From Emydura subglobosa (lineage: Eukaryota > Chordata > Testudines > Chelidae): a stretch of DNA of 64,000 bases. The stretch lies in the NCBI GenBank assembly GCA_007922225.1, contig ML679989.1:17815570-17879569 (forward strand), read 5' to 3'. The translations under genes and the position numbers were made by a program. This document shows positions 12,001 to 24,565 of this stretch, piece after piece; position 1 is the first letter of the stretch; each line of letters starts with the position of its first letter. The notes beneath the pieces were generated by a model. The model saw nothing but the letters and a program-made list of their open reading frames with translations. It was not told the DNA's origin and made no database searches.

Positions 12001-15000
12001 TAATGGGAGTTAGGCACCTAAATCCCTTTGAAGATCGGGGCCTAAGTGCACAGAAGTACTCATACTCCTTTCCTCCCTTCCTGGACAGATACATTACTCC
12101 TGACGACTGCAGTCTTATCAAACACTTGCAGGAAGCCACACCATCATGTAATATATACGATGATTTCCAGAATAGAAGTGGAAGGGGCTAAAACAAAATC
12201 TTTTCAGTGTAATTCAAATCTGCAGGCTAAATCCAAACCAGGCTCTGTGCCAGCTTCTGCATGCATTGACTCTGACAGAGGGCCGTGGAGTAGAAAGTCT
12301 AGCAGCCAGAGGAAACCAAGGAAAAAAGAAACAGCAGCCTCTCCTTCAGCAAGGGACTTGTAATGGTCAATGCAGCCCCAAAAGTGGCCGCCCTGGCCCA
12401 GGAAATGTGGTGTGAGGGTAACCCAAGCAGCACAGCCTTGCTACCATCCATGCTGGCTTGGATCCTGTGGAGCAATGAAATTTCCTGAAGGAGGGCAACC
12501 CAGGGTACATTTCGACAAGGTTCCAGGGGTTTAAATGAGGCAGAGAGATGATCTTTACATCATCCTGCACCAGCATGAGGGAATCTGGCCTGACATAAGT
12601 AAAACCTGCGGACGCAAAATGCAGTATCTAATTGGCTGCAATGGGGCAAAGAGTAACAACTGTGCTTTATTCTGACTTACAATCCATCCCCCGCCATCAG
12701 TGTCCATGTCACACAGCACAGTCACGGCAACACAGTCCTGGGTAAAAATGGTGTACCAGCCACTCAGAGTAATCCCTTTGCTTAAAAGCTGCTTGCAGTT
12801 CCGTGCTCCTGTGAAGAAGGGGAATTTAAAAGCAAATGTCTTTCCTGGAGTAAAAGGAATTGTTTTCTGATAACTTTTGATAGATTTTCCTATTCTGCAG
12901 AGTTGAGCTTCTTATATATTTATACACATACATTCACATTTTGCAAAACTATTGAGAAATTCACACACACAGCCAGATTCTGCTCAGTTCCCCTGTACAA
13001 CTCCATTTACTTCAATGGGGTTTCACTAGTGTAAATGAGAGCAGAATTTGACCAAGAGTATTTAGGGAAGTCTGGGGTGGGGGTTCAAAGGACTGTCAGA
13101 CAATTGTACTTCATAAGGAAGTGATTTTTCTGTATCAAATCAAATCTGAATATAAATCAGTTTAATCAACTGGAGCCCTGCCACCTTTGGTAATTAGCCC
13201 AAGTTACATGGGGAAACCTGCAGTCTCTTAATTCCATTGGGATCAGGTCTAGTGTAACTGCATGACCCATCCACATGACCCACCTTTGAAGGTACAATGT
13301 GTGGGCTGCTCTGAATAGGCTGAGACTCTTGGAAACACTCACCTTTCCTGCACTGTACATCATCCAGCTGCTTCTCACCTGTGCAGGAGAAGAAACACAG
13401 CAGAAGTGGACTGAAAGCAGAAAAAAGGAGTTCTCCCCCCTCCCCCCAGCAGCTATTTAATCATACGTTCAAAGACTTGTATATATTTTATTTGCTCCAC
13501 AACACACTTAGCTAGGAAAAGGATCAAGCCCAAAATAGGAAAATGGTTGGGATAGTGCTATCAATTTCCCTTAAATGCTTGTGAGAGGCCCACTGGTGAC
13601 CAATTTAACACAAAGTTTCTTGCTGTTTCTTTTTTGACATTTCTTTCCTTCTTCAAAATGTTAACCTACAGCTCTAGTCTGAGACCACGGTCTTTCATGC
13701 TGACCCCTATTGGCTTCTAGTTTCCTTGAGGTTCACTGTCTGTCTGTATCCCCCCGTTGTCTCTGGTCAAACTCAGATTGTAAATTCCCTGGGGAAAAGA
13801 GCCACCCTTTCTGTTCTGAGTTTCTCTACCCCCAACACACTGGAGTCCTGGTCCTTGATTAGGACTCCTAGATACCACCGTAATACAAATACCAGCAATA
13901 ATATAGGCACCCATCCAGTGATGCGGTTGCTTATCCCAGAAGTTAAAAATCACAACGTAAACATAGACAAAGGACTGCCCATAAATCTCCACCCACACCC
14001 TCCTTAAGAAAGAGGAGGGTGAAAGATGGGTTTTGCAGAATGCCTGGAAAGTTAAATCTGGGCTCTGGAGGACCAAGTGCAGAGCAAGTTCCAAAACTGA
14101 AGTCCCCTCCCAGGGAACAGGCCTCTCCTTTATATTGCGGGAGCTGCAGTTTGAGCACCTGTACTGATCTCAGCTGCAGCAGGAAATCATGGGGAGAGAG
14201 GTAGCCTGCTGCTTCTCCTGCCCTGCTGCTGGAGTCCCAGCATGGCTTCCTGCTTTGCAAACTGCCTGCTGAGATGAGTCAGGGGGTGGAAACAGAGGCA
14301 ATGTGTGCAACTGCAGCAGCAGGGAAGTAGAAGCAACAGGCTGTAGCTATAGAGGTGCGGGGAGGAGGAACTCAGCTGGCAGCCAGCCACCCTGCTGCTT
14401 CCTCCCTTCCCAGGCTGCAAGGACACACAGAGATTTGGGGGGCTGGGGCGTACCTCTGCATGCACACCCCTGCATGGGGTTGCATGTACCACAGTATAGG
14501 AAATGTAACAACTTTCCACAGTACCTGCTGAAAAAATTCAAGTAATAGCCATAGCTACAAGTCCTGATGCTCCAAATGGATTTGCTGTTGGAAAAAGGGA
14601 CTAGTGACAGGCCCCTGGAGATGTCAGCGTGGGAAGCAGTGACTTGCTACATCTATTGTTTGTGCATTTCCTTATGAATTATTATTATTAAATAGTACCC
14701 ATCGGCCCCACTGCGATCAGGCCCTGGTGTGCTGGATGTCAGGAACCACAGGGCAGAGTTCCCTCAGCTGAGTTTGCGGCTAGCAGTTCAGCCTTCAGGC
14801 GGGTTAATGAGCCCAGACGGGCTAAAGCAGAATCACCTGATGGGCAGCTATTGAATGTGCTCAGGTGGGCTGCCCAATTTAAGCTCAGCAGCAGGTTGCT
14901 GGCTCCTCAATGCTTATACAGGCAGCTCTGATTGCTCCTGCTCCAGTCCACCCCAGCCCTGCTCCTTTGCTCACTTTCTGACTCCAGCTGTGACCCTGGA

Positions 15001-18000
15001 CTTGTTTCCTGACTCCTGTCCCTGGCTCTAACCACTAGCTCAGAGTGCCCATGTCCCAGTCCTGACACTAACTGTTGTACATACATGTGTAAGAGACGGG
15101 CATTGCCACAAAGAGGTTACAATTAGGACTGGCCTAAAATTTTCCGTGAAAACATTTTTCAACAGAAAATTGAGTTTTCAACTAAATGAAAATTTTCCTG
15201 GGAAGCGTCTGCTTTCGTCAAAAGTTTTCAATTTTTCATTGGAAAACGAAAATTTGTTTTTCATTGTTTTTGACAAAATGTTGACATTTTGCGCTACTTT
15301 CCCCCAAAAACACTTTACTTAGAATATCTGTGTTGGGGGAAAAAAGGCTCAAGATTCTTCGTGTTATATTTCCAATCATTGTCTGCTTGGTTTTTTTTCT
15401 TTGTAACCTGGCTAAACCCATTCCCCCACTTAAATAATTACTTTCCTAAACAAAAGAAACAAACAAGGAACAAGACAAGGCAAGAGATGCTATACAAGTG
15501 ATGTCTCAATATGTTGAAAAGCAGAGTAGAGCAGCCGCATCCAGCATGAAACATCCATAATAGGAACAAAGCTAAGAAAGAAAAACGTATTTAAATGGAC
15601 ACAGAAAAAACAGCCTCCTTGTTACCTGAGTTCACAACCCTCATACATGGGGACTTGTAAGGAATTTACAACCTTGGTCTTTTGGCAATTATTGCAAGAC
15701 TTGGATGGCCACACACTAACATGGTTATTTTGCTCTTTATTTATTCTATCATTTGGGCAAGGGTTAGTGAGCTCCTTCCTGCACACAGAGGAATTGCAGT
15801 TAGAAGGTTTCCTCATCATTCAAGTGCTAAACTAATGCTTTATAAATTACACTTAATAGTTATTTGAAAAGGAACAGAAAAGAGATTTTTGCCTTTTTTC
15901 ACTTTTTTGTGACATCTAAGGAAGCCTAAACTGTTTCTTTAGCTGTTGGGGTTCTCTTCTGTCACCTTTTGTCCTTAGAAATAGCATGTCATGCCTTGTC
16001 TTCCATTTTGATCGTTGTCTCCCACGGCAACCCAGATATGGACTGGGAGAAAGTAACCATTTTTTCCAGTTCAGCCTCTGAATCAAAACATTCAAGCTGA
16101 CCCAGAACAAAAGGCAAAACAAAAAAAGGTGATTTTTTTTGGCAAACTGAAAAAGGAATATTAATTTCACGTCAAATGAATTATTTGGTTTCCTTTTGTT
16201 TTCATATTTTTTTACCTTTAAAAAACATTAAAATTGAGGGAATTCGAAACAAAAACTCATTTTGAACTGAAAATTCAAAATATTTTTGTTTCAAAAATGT
16301 CCAGACAAAATGTTTTGACTTTTCCCCAGTTTTTGTGAAGGGGAAGGGGTTCAAAATGGAACAATTCGGCGAATCCTGAATTCGCAAAACGTTTTGGTGG
16401 ACCCGAATCTGTAGTTTTTGGTGAAAAAGAATTTTTGTTTGAAAAAATCTCCCCCAGCTTTAGCTGTGAGCTCTCTCAACTCTTAACTTAAGTTACAATA
16501 AATCTGTACAGAGACAAGACCTGGATTTCTCATATGTACAACATACGGGGAAGCAGGAAATAGCAAACAGAGAAAGGATGGTCTAGTGTAGTGGTTCCCA
16601 ACCTTTTTGGCTTGAGGGCCATAAATATCATTTTTACAACCCTGAAGAGCCACCAGTCAAACAACAAATAAAAAATGTATTGAGGCACACACCATGAAGG
16701 ACTACAAGTCACTACATATTTACAGTAAACTTTTTGATGCTACTGTGCTCATTTTTACTTTCACTATTTTACACCTACAATTACTCACAGTGTGTCGCAC
16801 ACTCGCAGACAAAGCACTAGTATAGATGAGTGACTGTCACTACACACTGAAGCACATGGCCCGGCAGCTAAGTCACAGTGAGTGGCCTGCTAAATGCAGG
16901 CCAAACCAGAAGGCACTGATAATTAGAGTCCTGCCCCTCCTCAAGCATGGTAAATCCTGGCTGTTCCGCAACCAGCCTTCTCCCCCCACATGCAGCCAGA
17001 TGGAAGAAGTTCAGCGAGGAGGCTGCCTCCCTGCTGATCTCCTATCCCCGGGGCTGCAGCAGGGAAACTGTACGTGTCCTATATCCCCCTGCGCTCCATC
17101 TGGGTCCCTAGGCAGTGGCTCCCTTCTGCAGCCAGGGGGACGGTATATCACTGCTTCCCGCCCTCTGGCTCCAGCAGGACCCCAGCACCTGTGGACCCAG
17201 GCAGAGCGCTTTGCCGTGCTCCCTGCTACAGCCAGGGGTGGGGAGCACTGATCTCCCGTCCCCTTGGGTGCAGCAAGGAGCCTGCACTGGTTTTGTAGCC
17301 CAGCGGCACCGCGCTCTGCCTGGGTCCTTAGTCAGCAGCTCCCTTCTGCAGCAGCCACGTTGAAAAAACCCGTGGGCCACTTTTGGCCCCCGGGCCATGG
17401 GTTGGGAACCAGGTTAGACAGCTAGTCTAAAACTTGGGAGAGCTGAATTTAAGTCCCTGCTCTCCTATCAAGTGTCTGCGTGACCCTGGGCCCATCTGTA
17501 CAACGCGGATAACAGCACTGTTCTGCTTCACAGGGGAGTGGTGGGATTACGTCCATTTTACAGATCGTGACGTGCTGTAGTTGGGAACTACACAAGTATC
17601 TACGACAGAAAGGAGAAGGGAAGCAAACCCTTCGCTTATCACCATTGTTCTGAGAACAGAGATTCTTACCCACTGTTGCTAGGGATCCAGGGGCTCCTTT
17701 ATCTCCTAAAGAAAGATCACATGGTAAGATCCTCGAGTTATTCAGGGCGTGTCTACACCACAAAATTAAGTTGACCTAAGTTACATCGACATAAAGTCAC
17801 CGCAGTAATTGAATCGGTTTGACATGTTCACACTACACTCCTCGTCTCACCAGGAGAGCTTGCACTGATTGAACTGCCAGTCAGAGCATTGTGGGTCAGT
17901 TTCTGAAAGGCAGCAACACAGTGTCTACATTGACACTGGGTCAACCTAACTACATCAACTTAAACGCTATGCCTCTGGCAGAGGTGCAGGTAGTAAGTCG

Positions 18001-21000
18001 ATTTAGTGAGAGACTTACATCAGTAGTCACGCTACATTCTAGGGTAGATGATTACATAGTTAGGTCAATGTAAACTGCCTTACATCAACCTAACTCTGTA
18101 GTGTAGACCAGAGGAAACCCCCTGACCAGTGTCCTCACACTGAGCCTCCACTTGGTTCTGCTCGTTAGGTCATTCATAATGAAGTTCTTCTAGATTGCTC
18201 AGTCTATACAGAAATGTTGCGGGGCTGGAGCTGTGACATGCCCTGTCCTGGCTAACAGGAGCTGTATTTGTAACACACATTTTTTCATGATGTTTTTGTG
18301 ACATTTTTTATTAATTGAAAACATCCAAAACAGTCTCAAGAACATTGACTTGTTTTTGTTTACCAAATACCCTGTTTTTCAGTAAACAAAAACAACCGCC
18401 ATTTCGATAACGGTTTCGATTACTTCTTTAATTAACAATATTAAAAGAAAAAGAAAGACGAAGCAAGTCTTTAGAACCCCATGAAATGCCAACGGAGGAG
18501 AAGAGGGAGATCTACATTTCCCAATTGTTCACAACATTTTTATTTTTTAGCCTATTCTACACAGTGGTGAGGCCAGAGGTAGCCCGGCCCTGGCTAGTTC
18601 AGGGAGCTCATAATCTGAGTTTGGAACTAACATGTAATCTTGTTGAGCTGAAATTCCGCTCTCGTTATGTGGCATTGAGATTTTTCAGTTACATGCTAAG
18701 TAGGGAAAAAAAAAACTTACTGCTTTAAACTTTGCACCCAAAGTGCAAAGTGAGGAGTTAAAGGCAAAATCCCACTGCCCTGCTCTGTGAGCATATTAGC
18801 CAAGCTGGGATGATCCATGAATCTGTGACAGAGTTCTGTCTGGGACGGTATGAAGTATCTTGATACTCCAAATTTTACTGTTATGGACACATTCTCTCTG
18901 TTGCCATGAATGGTACAATAACGGCTAGTGTACAGATCATCAGTGACAAGATGTATTTGAGTTCTCTCACCTTTCAGTCCAGCGCGGCCAGCATCTCCCT
19001 TTTCTCCTGATGAATAGAGAGAAAGATTTAGCAAGAATGCACCTATAATTGATGGATATTTCATTCTCTCAGTGATCTCAATCAACAATAGACTGGATTT
19101 ACAATGAGACACTCAAATCCTGGGTCCAAATGCCCCTAAACCTTGTGGAGCGAAAGGAATGAAAGTTAGATCCAGATTCACATTTTGCAAATGGCCCAAA
19201 TATCAACCTGGATCCAATCCACTCCCAATGGAGTGTTTAAAATCTAATCCTAGATTTGAATTTTGCAGTTTGAGTCCATCTCTGATTTTGGCAAACATGC
19301 CGTGAAGTGAAGATATGAATGTCTGAAAAGTTCTACTGTATTTTAAATCACATACTGTACCATACAGAGAGAGAAAAAAAATTAACTCGCTGTTTATTAC
19401 TTTACCTTTCATCCCAGATGGTCCCACTTTTCCAGGGATCCCCTGAGCTCCCCGTTCTCCTAAAAACATATTTTTTTAAAAAAAAAATCCCACAGATTAA
19501 ACATTTGACAGCTACAATTAGAGAATCTGTTTTAAGGACTCACTCTGAAAATCCCCACATAGCCTAGGTTCCATCCAAACCCAAAATGTAGATATTAGTG
19601 TTAAACCAAAAGAAAAATCATTCCAGTGCATGGCAAACTGCCATCTTCAGTCCACCCATACAGTCTTAACTCAGGCAAAATTCCCACTGAGCTCACGGGG
19701 CTCACATATTCCAAGCTGGCTGTCAAAAAAACTTGAAAGTAAAATGATTTTGTCTGGCCTTTGAGTGTCCCTTGCCCAGACCAAAATGAAAGATTGATTT
19801 GAATGCTTGCTATTTCCATCAGTGGGTATCTTCTTGAACACCACCCTTTTCAAAGTGATATGTAAATGTTTATGTTTAGGCTTGTGAAGGGTAGATTTTT
19901 ATTGGTAAATGTCACTAAATGTCCATTTCACTGTGCACACAGAAACTGACAAAAATATTTCCATTGATAATAAGCAAAATTTAAAGATCAACAACATAAG
20001 AAAAATGCTGCTTGAAAACTTAAGAGTTTGAGTTGAAGATATTTACTTTGTATATTTTTACATGTGATGTTGCCAGTTTGTGTTTTAACGGTTGTAAAGT
20101 TTTAACTTTTTGAATCTCGGTATCTACTATCATTAAATAATTATTGTCTGAGCCTCCAACTGTTTGATCCTCCATAATTTCCTGCAACTGTAAAAATATA
20201 AATTGATAAAAATAGAAAAATGCTTTAAAATAAACAATAGTATCCCTCCCAAAAGTTTTTTTTTTTTAATTGGATTCTGCCAAACAAAAAGAATGTAGAC
20301 CTTGAGTGGAGCATCATGACACAGTTCTCTCTATCCTGACAGTGAACAATGGAAAGAAAACAGATTTTCAGAGCCGAGTTATACATCTGCAGTCCCATAG
20401 CAGAGGTGTCACGTGACCAATGAGTTTCAGGCAGCTTTTCCTTAGATGGAATCTTGCATGGATCTCCAAAGGCTGAACATTTTTTACATAAGTAATTCAA
20501 TATTTCTACCTTCCCACCAGAAAGGTGATTCTCATTCAGCAATTGGGAACATACCTTTCATTCCTGCAGCTCCAGGTTCTCCTTTGGGACCTGCAGCTCC
20601 AGGAATCCCAGGGCATCCTTGGAGAATGGCAAGTTTCTCGGAACCACTGAGACCCACTACTTTTACATCTAGAAAAAGAAATAAAGCAGTAAATGACACT
20701 TGAAAGAGTAACAGGAGCTGTAATAGTCCACAAATTTCAGACAAGAATCAAACTCTGAATCACAATCAACAGATTTGTTGGCTATAAACATACACAGAGT
20801 CACCCTCCACCTTAGGAATTAAGAGAATGCTATTTAAAACAATCACAAAGATGATATAGGAACCTAATTCATTTAACAGACCACCTTAAGCATTTGGCTA
20901 GAGATAATCCAGATGTTGCTTGATCTGCTAGGAAGCTACATCCTTTTGAAATTGCCATGATGAGGATTTGTGTTTTAAACTCACTAATTTCTAGGTACAG

Positions 21001-22197
21001 GTATAATCAAATATTTTGGTTCCTTTTAATTTATATTTGTGGCAGGGTTTTTATGAGGTTGATGCAATATTTTGAGGATTTATTTTTTTATTAGCTACTA
21101 TCTATTTGGTTACTGGTCAGGGATGCTTATAGAAATAATTTTCTTTAGATCTGTATGTGGTAGGCTCTGTGGATCCAAACACCTTATAAACAAACGTATT
21201 TAATTCGTATTATTATTAACTGCAAAGCAGGAGTGACCCTGAATGGCAACCGGTGCAGCAGGGCACAATAGGGCAAACTAGGAAATGGAGATTCTGCATT
21301 GAAAACAACAACAATGAAAATATTCAGACCTTTACTGGGATTTAAATGTAACACTGTAGTAATTGTAGTAGTTGTAGAGTGTGTGTGTGTGTGAACACGC
21401 ACTTGTGAATTTTGACACAAACAGAATTCTGCCAGCACTCAACTCCATATGCATTCCAGTGTTCCCAGCAGTCTTTGAGAAACTGGCTCCCAATGCAAAG
21501 CATTGCTGTGTTGGAGAGCACATGGAGTGGCTTGACAGGGACGAATACATGGCATCAACATGCTTTTATATGGATTATCCAAAGTGAAAATGTGTGCTAA
21601 AGAAGTAAATCTGGGAGGATACTGAAAATGACTTCAGTAAAGAATACCAGTTTTTTCTAAAGCACTCCTGTAATGTGACAGTTCCAGAGTTCTGCCTTAT
21701 CCCCTCCACCCTCCCAAGTCTGGTCATACAAGAGACCAGCAGCAACAGAGGGAAGTTGGAAGCTTTAAAATAAATTTGCAAAATGCTTTTTTCCTCCATG
21801 TGTATTTACTCTTGACAAAATAATTGTAAGGAAAGGACAGAGCTAGTTACCGAGGATGAATCTAAGGGTTGCTACGTTTGCATGGTATCACTTAATTAGA
21901 ACCATTGTTAATTATTATTGATCATTGCTTCTACAATGATGCCTACAGACCTCAATCAAGGTCAAGACCCTACTGCACTGTACAGACACAAAGTAAGGAT
22001 CAGTTCCTACCCCCAAAAAGATTAGAATCTGTATAGGCAAGAGACACATAGAGTGGGAGAAAGGGAGTGTTATAACATCTGTAAGAAATGCTAGCAAGGT
22101 TTGTTTCACACTCACCTGGGCAGGTATCTTTAGTGGCACAAACCACTGCAGTTACACACAGTAAAGCGATGAGGGTTTGCAGGGCAGCTCTCCCCAT
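9098..22197 (-). CDS. FCN: Ficolin gene B (10 coding exons, 332 aa)
   Basis: Secreted pattern-recognition lectin of the lectin complement pathway. Exons, 5' to 3': 22116-22197, 20555-20668, 19406-19459, 18971-19006, 17670-17705, 13343-13378, 12681-12808, 11366-11495, 10598-10732, 9098-9345. All have GT-AG borders and the phases join to 999 nt. Signal peptide with core [12 protein letters not shown], then DTCP and QGCPG cysteines for oligomerisation. The collagen stalk has about 20 Gly-X-Y triplets and contains PGKVGP, the form of the MASP-binding motif. The fibrinogen-like head has [24 protein letters not shown], the Ca-site run DRDND, and [10 protein letters not shown], and ends SEMKFRPV. 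The collagen run breaks at GSL-ATV, where Ala replaces Gly. Start is the ATG at 22197; the aligned upstream codon at 22230 is GTG. No AATAAA was seen within about 450 bp after the stop. FCN subtype is not assigned. Confidence 0.93.
9346..10597. other. Intron 9 of gene B
   Basis: No exon on either strand. A diverged inverted-repeat element may lie at about 9415-9683, with ends ctgggcctgaccctttt and aaacctggccca and an interior of the 'gtgctcagcaccca' type. The rest is ordinary AT-rich intron. Confidence 0.4.
11958..12042. repeat. Palindromic hairpin element in intron 7 of gene B
   Basis: The left arm gccccaatcctcaaaggtat and the right arm, reverse-complemented as gccccgatcttcaaagggat, are near-perfect inverted repeats. 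The inner arms tttaggcacc and ggcacctaaa continue the pairing around an 'attaatggg' centre. The whole 85 bp can fold as one long hairpin. This is the shape of a palindromic MITE. A shorter relative lies at 52741-52798. Confidence 0.6.
12970..13051. repeat. Imperfect palindrome in intron 6 of gene B
   Basis: The arms agccagattctgctcag and agagcagaatttgacc are imperfect inverted repeats around a centre 'tttacttcaatggggttt'. It is similar in design to the palindrome at 11958-12042 but from a different family. Confidence 0.45.
14738..15068. mobile_element. LTR-like element with TGTCAGGA...TCCTGACA ends
   Basis: The segment begins TGTCAGGAAC and ends AGTCCTGACA, an inverted terminal pair typical of long terminal repeats of some retrotransposons, at a plausible length of about 330 bp. 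The interior is rich in 'ctgactcc' motifs. No internal retrotransposon genes flank it, so it would be a solo LTR. It lies in intron 5 of gene B. I see no clear target-site duplication. Confidence 0.4.
15126..16465. mobile_element. AT-rich inverted-repeat element
   Basis: Both ends are built from related runs in opposite orientation: the left reads ggactggcctaaaattttcc then gtgaaaacatttttc, and the right, reverse-complemented, reads aaagctgggggagatttttt then caaacaaaaattctttttc. The arms extend about 200 to 400 bp but are heavily diverged. The middle (15350-16050) has no long open frame. It is probably a decayed DNA transposon, in intron 5 of gene B. Confidence 0.4.
16590..17414. mobile_element. 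hAT-like DNA transposon, non-autonomous
   Basis: The left end agtggttcccaacctttttg and the right end, reverse-complemented as cctggttcccaacccatggc, are the terminal inverted repeats seen in vertebrate hAT/Charlie-type elements. About 825 bp lie between. The interior 'cactttt' and 'gccatgggttgg' near the right end fit the family. Several open frames at 16826-17398 lie wholly inside and overlap one another on both strands; none resembles a transposase. It lies in intron 5 of gene B. Confidence 0.65.
17415..17580 (+). mobile_element. MIR-like SINE fragment
   Basis: Diverged SINE body: gctagtctaaaacttgggag, 'gaatttaagtccctgctctc', 'gtgaccctgggcccatctg' and a CATTTTACAGAT-like end. It lies between the hAT-like element and exon 5 of gene B. 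Assignment is by resemblance only. Confidence 0.35.
17743..18111. mobile_element. TIR element (about 370 bp) in intron 4 of gene B
   Basis: The left end gcgtgtctacaccacaaaat followed by taagttgacctaag pairs with the right end, reverse-complemented as tggtctacactacagagtta then ggttgatgtaag. The ends belong to the same family as the element at 8204-8820. There is no coding content. Confidence 0.6.
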
Positions 22198-22280
22198 GGC
22201 TGGTGCGGGTCTCTGCAATGGCAGCTCCACTCCTCTTCTCCGCTTCCCCTTCTCTTCTTTAGAATTTCATCACTTGGGGC

Positions 22281-22290
22281 TCTGTATAAG
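22281..22290 (-). promoter_or_regulatory. Weak TATA-like element of gene B
   Basis: The minus strand reads CTTATACAGA about 85 bp upstream of the ATG at 22197, at the same position relative to the conserved 'TATTGC' block as TATATAAG in gene C and TATAAAAG in pseudogene A. It departs from the consensus, so the basal promoter of gene B may be weaker. Confidence 0.45.
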
Positions 22291-22579
22291 CAATAAAGCA
22301 CACATGCAATCTCCACCTCGTAATGCTCAATTTCTCAATTGTGTGGCTAGTTTCTCCATTGTGGCTCTTCACAAGTTCTGCTGAGAGATTTTCACAGTAT
22401 CAAATCCATAGTAACTCCTCCGTTTAATATGCCTGAATCTCCTTCAGGAGACAGTGTTATAGATTGTTCTTGCACAGCAAAGTTTCTCCGGGTGCTGACC
22501 CATTTTTGCAGAACATGATGTAAAATGACTAAACCTGGTGGATGGAGTGTTAAAAAAACCCTCAAAGTTACAAATCCAC

Positions 22580-23733
22580 TGTGACAGGGTCCCCAGTGTG
22601 CAACCTGGAACTGGGTTATCACTGTGTCCCCTTAACTCTCCAGCCTGGGCTGTCTCTCACAATGCTTTACTAGTGACAAGCAGCAAACCTCTCCAGGCGC
22701 TGTTATCACGCAGCATGACAACACGTGGAGCCCCACAGCCAGGTAGATTGCGTGAATGCTCCCTGAGCCATTCCTAAATCACACAGGAAAAGGTCCCAGC
22801 CAATTCCCCCAACTCCCAGCCTTACACCCCAGAACTGTCCTGTCCTGGTCAGAAATCTGACCAGTGTAAGTTTATCACCCAGTCCGCCCCTCCCCTGATG
22901 TGGAGAGGACACACACAAGCCTTTGTAACTTAGCTGAGATTTCCCAAGAACTTCAGCCAAAACACGTTATTTTACATCAAATCTAAAACAAGTTTATTAC
23001 CTACTGAAAGATAGATTTTAAGTGATTATAAGTGATAGGAATAAGAGATCAGAGATAATTACTAAAGAAAATAAAAGATAAATGCACAAGCTAAATCTTA
23101 AACCTTGTAACACTAGGCAGGATTTAGATCAAGTAGTTTTCTCACCCCACAAGATGTTACAGTTCTCCATACACAAGCTTCTCCCTAAAACTTGGGGCCA
23201 GTCTCCTGTCGAGGTCTTTATCTTCCAGGGTTCTTGTTGCTTCCAGCATAGGTGAAAGGAGGAGAAAGGTCAAAGCATGATACCACTGTCCCCTATTTTA
23301 TATCTTTAGTCCATGTGCCTGGAAGACACTAGGCCAGACATGTCCTGGTGGGCTTTGCTGAGTCACAGAGTTGAGCAATCCTCCTGGTGTGGTCATGTGC
23401 AACTGAGTCCTGGAGTTGAGCAATCCCATTGTGTGGTGCTTGTGCAACTATCATTAAATTGCAAATCTCCTGGTTACAAATCTCCTGCTGCATAATCATC
23501 ACTTAACACCCACCTGGGCGGGGACCACCACCCTTGTAGAGGAGACTCAAATTTACAACGTATTTCACTAATGACCATACAGCAAAATCTCCTAACTTGA
23601 TACGTACTAATGATATACATATTTGGACAGCACAATAGGTTTCAGCAAATCATGACTTTTCCATGGCACGCTTTGTATGAAATATATCCTAATTATATAG
23701 GAATTATGCATATGGGAGTCACAGTGTGCCACA
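22580..23733. mobile_element. Possible LTR-like repeat
   Basis: The stretch begins TGTGACAGGGTCC and ends near GTCACAGTGTGCCACA, so TG...CA ends are present. Similar motifs ('gccctgtgatgggg' reverse-complemented) occur near 60450. The length of about 1.15 kb would fit an LTR or an unclassified repeat. No target-site duplication is evident. It lies upstream of gene B. Confidence 0.25.
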
Positions 23734-24299
23734 CCCACCTTTTATACTGTTTCTATTCCGGAGTCCCAAGAGACAAACTGGCTTTAACTCAATGAAGCTC
23801 TTGGTATCACTTCACTATCTTTCATCAGTTGCACCAGAGCTCAGAAAGAAGCAGTTGTAGATTTACTCTAGTCTGACTAAGTGGCTCTTAAACATTTTAG
23901 GTCCAAGATACTATTAATCAAGGGACCCCAACTTTAGAAACAAAACAAATCAGAAAATACAAAGTTTGATTCTAATACAGGCAGAGACCTAGGGTTGCAG
24001 CTCCAAATCCCCCAAATTGCAGGTATTCTTAATCTGGACTCAGACCAGAATTTTGCAACCTGATCCCCTCTCTGAGTGTTTATTAACCGACTACTGTTCT
24101 ATACTTTTCCCCCAGATTAGCAGGGAGTTTTTTGTTTTCCTCTGCAGCATGGGCCACGGGTCATTTACAAGGCTCATCTGGGCACATCTCAGTTAATCAA
24201 TTTTCAGCCATTGCAGGGGCCTCAGATATTGGTGCACCTTGGACCCTCCTGTTCTTTGTTTGTTGTACACAATAATCTCCTGAGAGCTGTAATACTTTA

Positions 24300-24400
24300 G
24301 TCTAATTCTGGTAGCTGGGCTTGGTGTGGGGGTGATTGGGTGGCATTTGGTGGATCAGATAATCTGGTGGCCCCTTCTGGCCTTAAACTCTACGATTGGA
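24300..24400 (+). mobile_element. CR1 3' tail
   Basis: A tggatcagataatctggtgg then ccccttctggccttaaactc run is the diverged 3' end of a CR1 LINE in plus orientation. It is intergenic between gene B and remnant E. Confidence 0.5.
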
Positions 24401-24565
24401 GCTAATCAGTGTGATGAACACACTCCGCCCAGTATGAACTCTGCCCACTCTGGACAGAAGTGTAGCACTAGAAAAACAAACAGTCTTCTCCCTTTTGAAG
24501 TGAGAGACAAATCACATTTTCTGTGCTGTTGGCAAACTCCAGCATTCTCCATATGCTCTCCACAA

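Noticed and set aside
13717..14545. Cluster of open frames of 60 to 125 codons in intron 5 of gene B
   Set aside because: No frame has recognisable domains, and the frames overlap on both strands without credible splice sites.
16826..17398. Up to 141-codon open frames on both strands
   Set aside because: They lie wholly inside the hAT-like element, overlap in several frames and do not look like a transposase or any other protein.
22198..22230. Upstream extension of the gene B reading frame (ELPLQRPAPA)
   Set aside because: The first codon at 22230 is GTG; the ATG at 22197 aligns with the starts of genes C and D.
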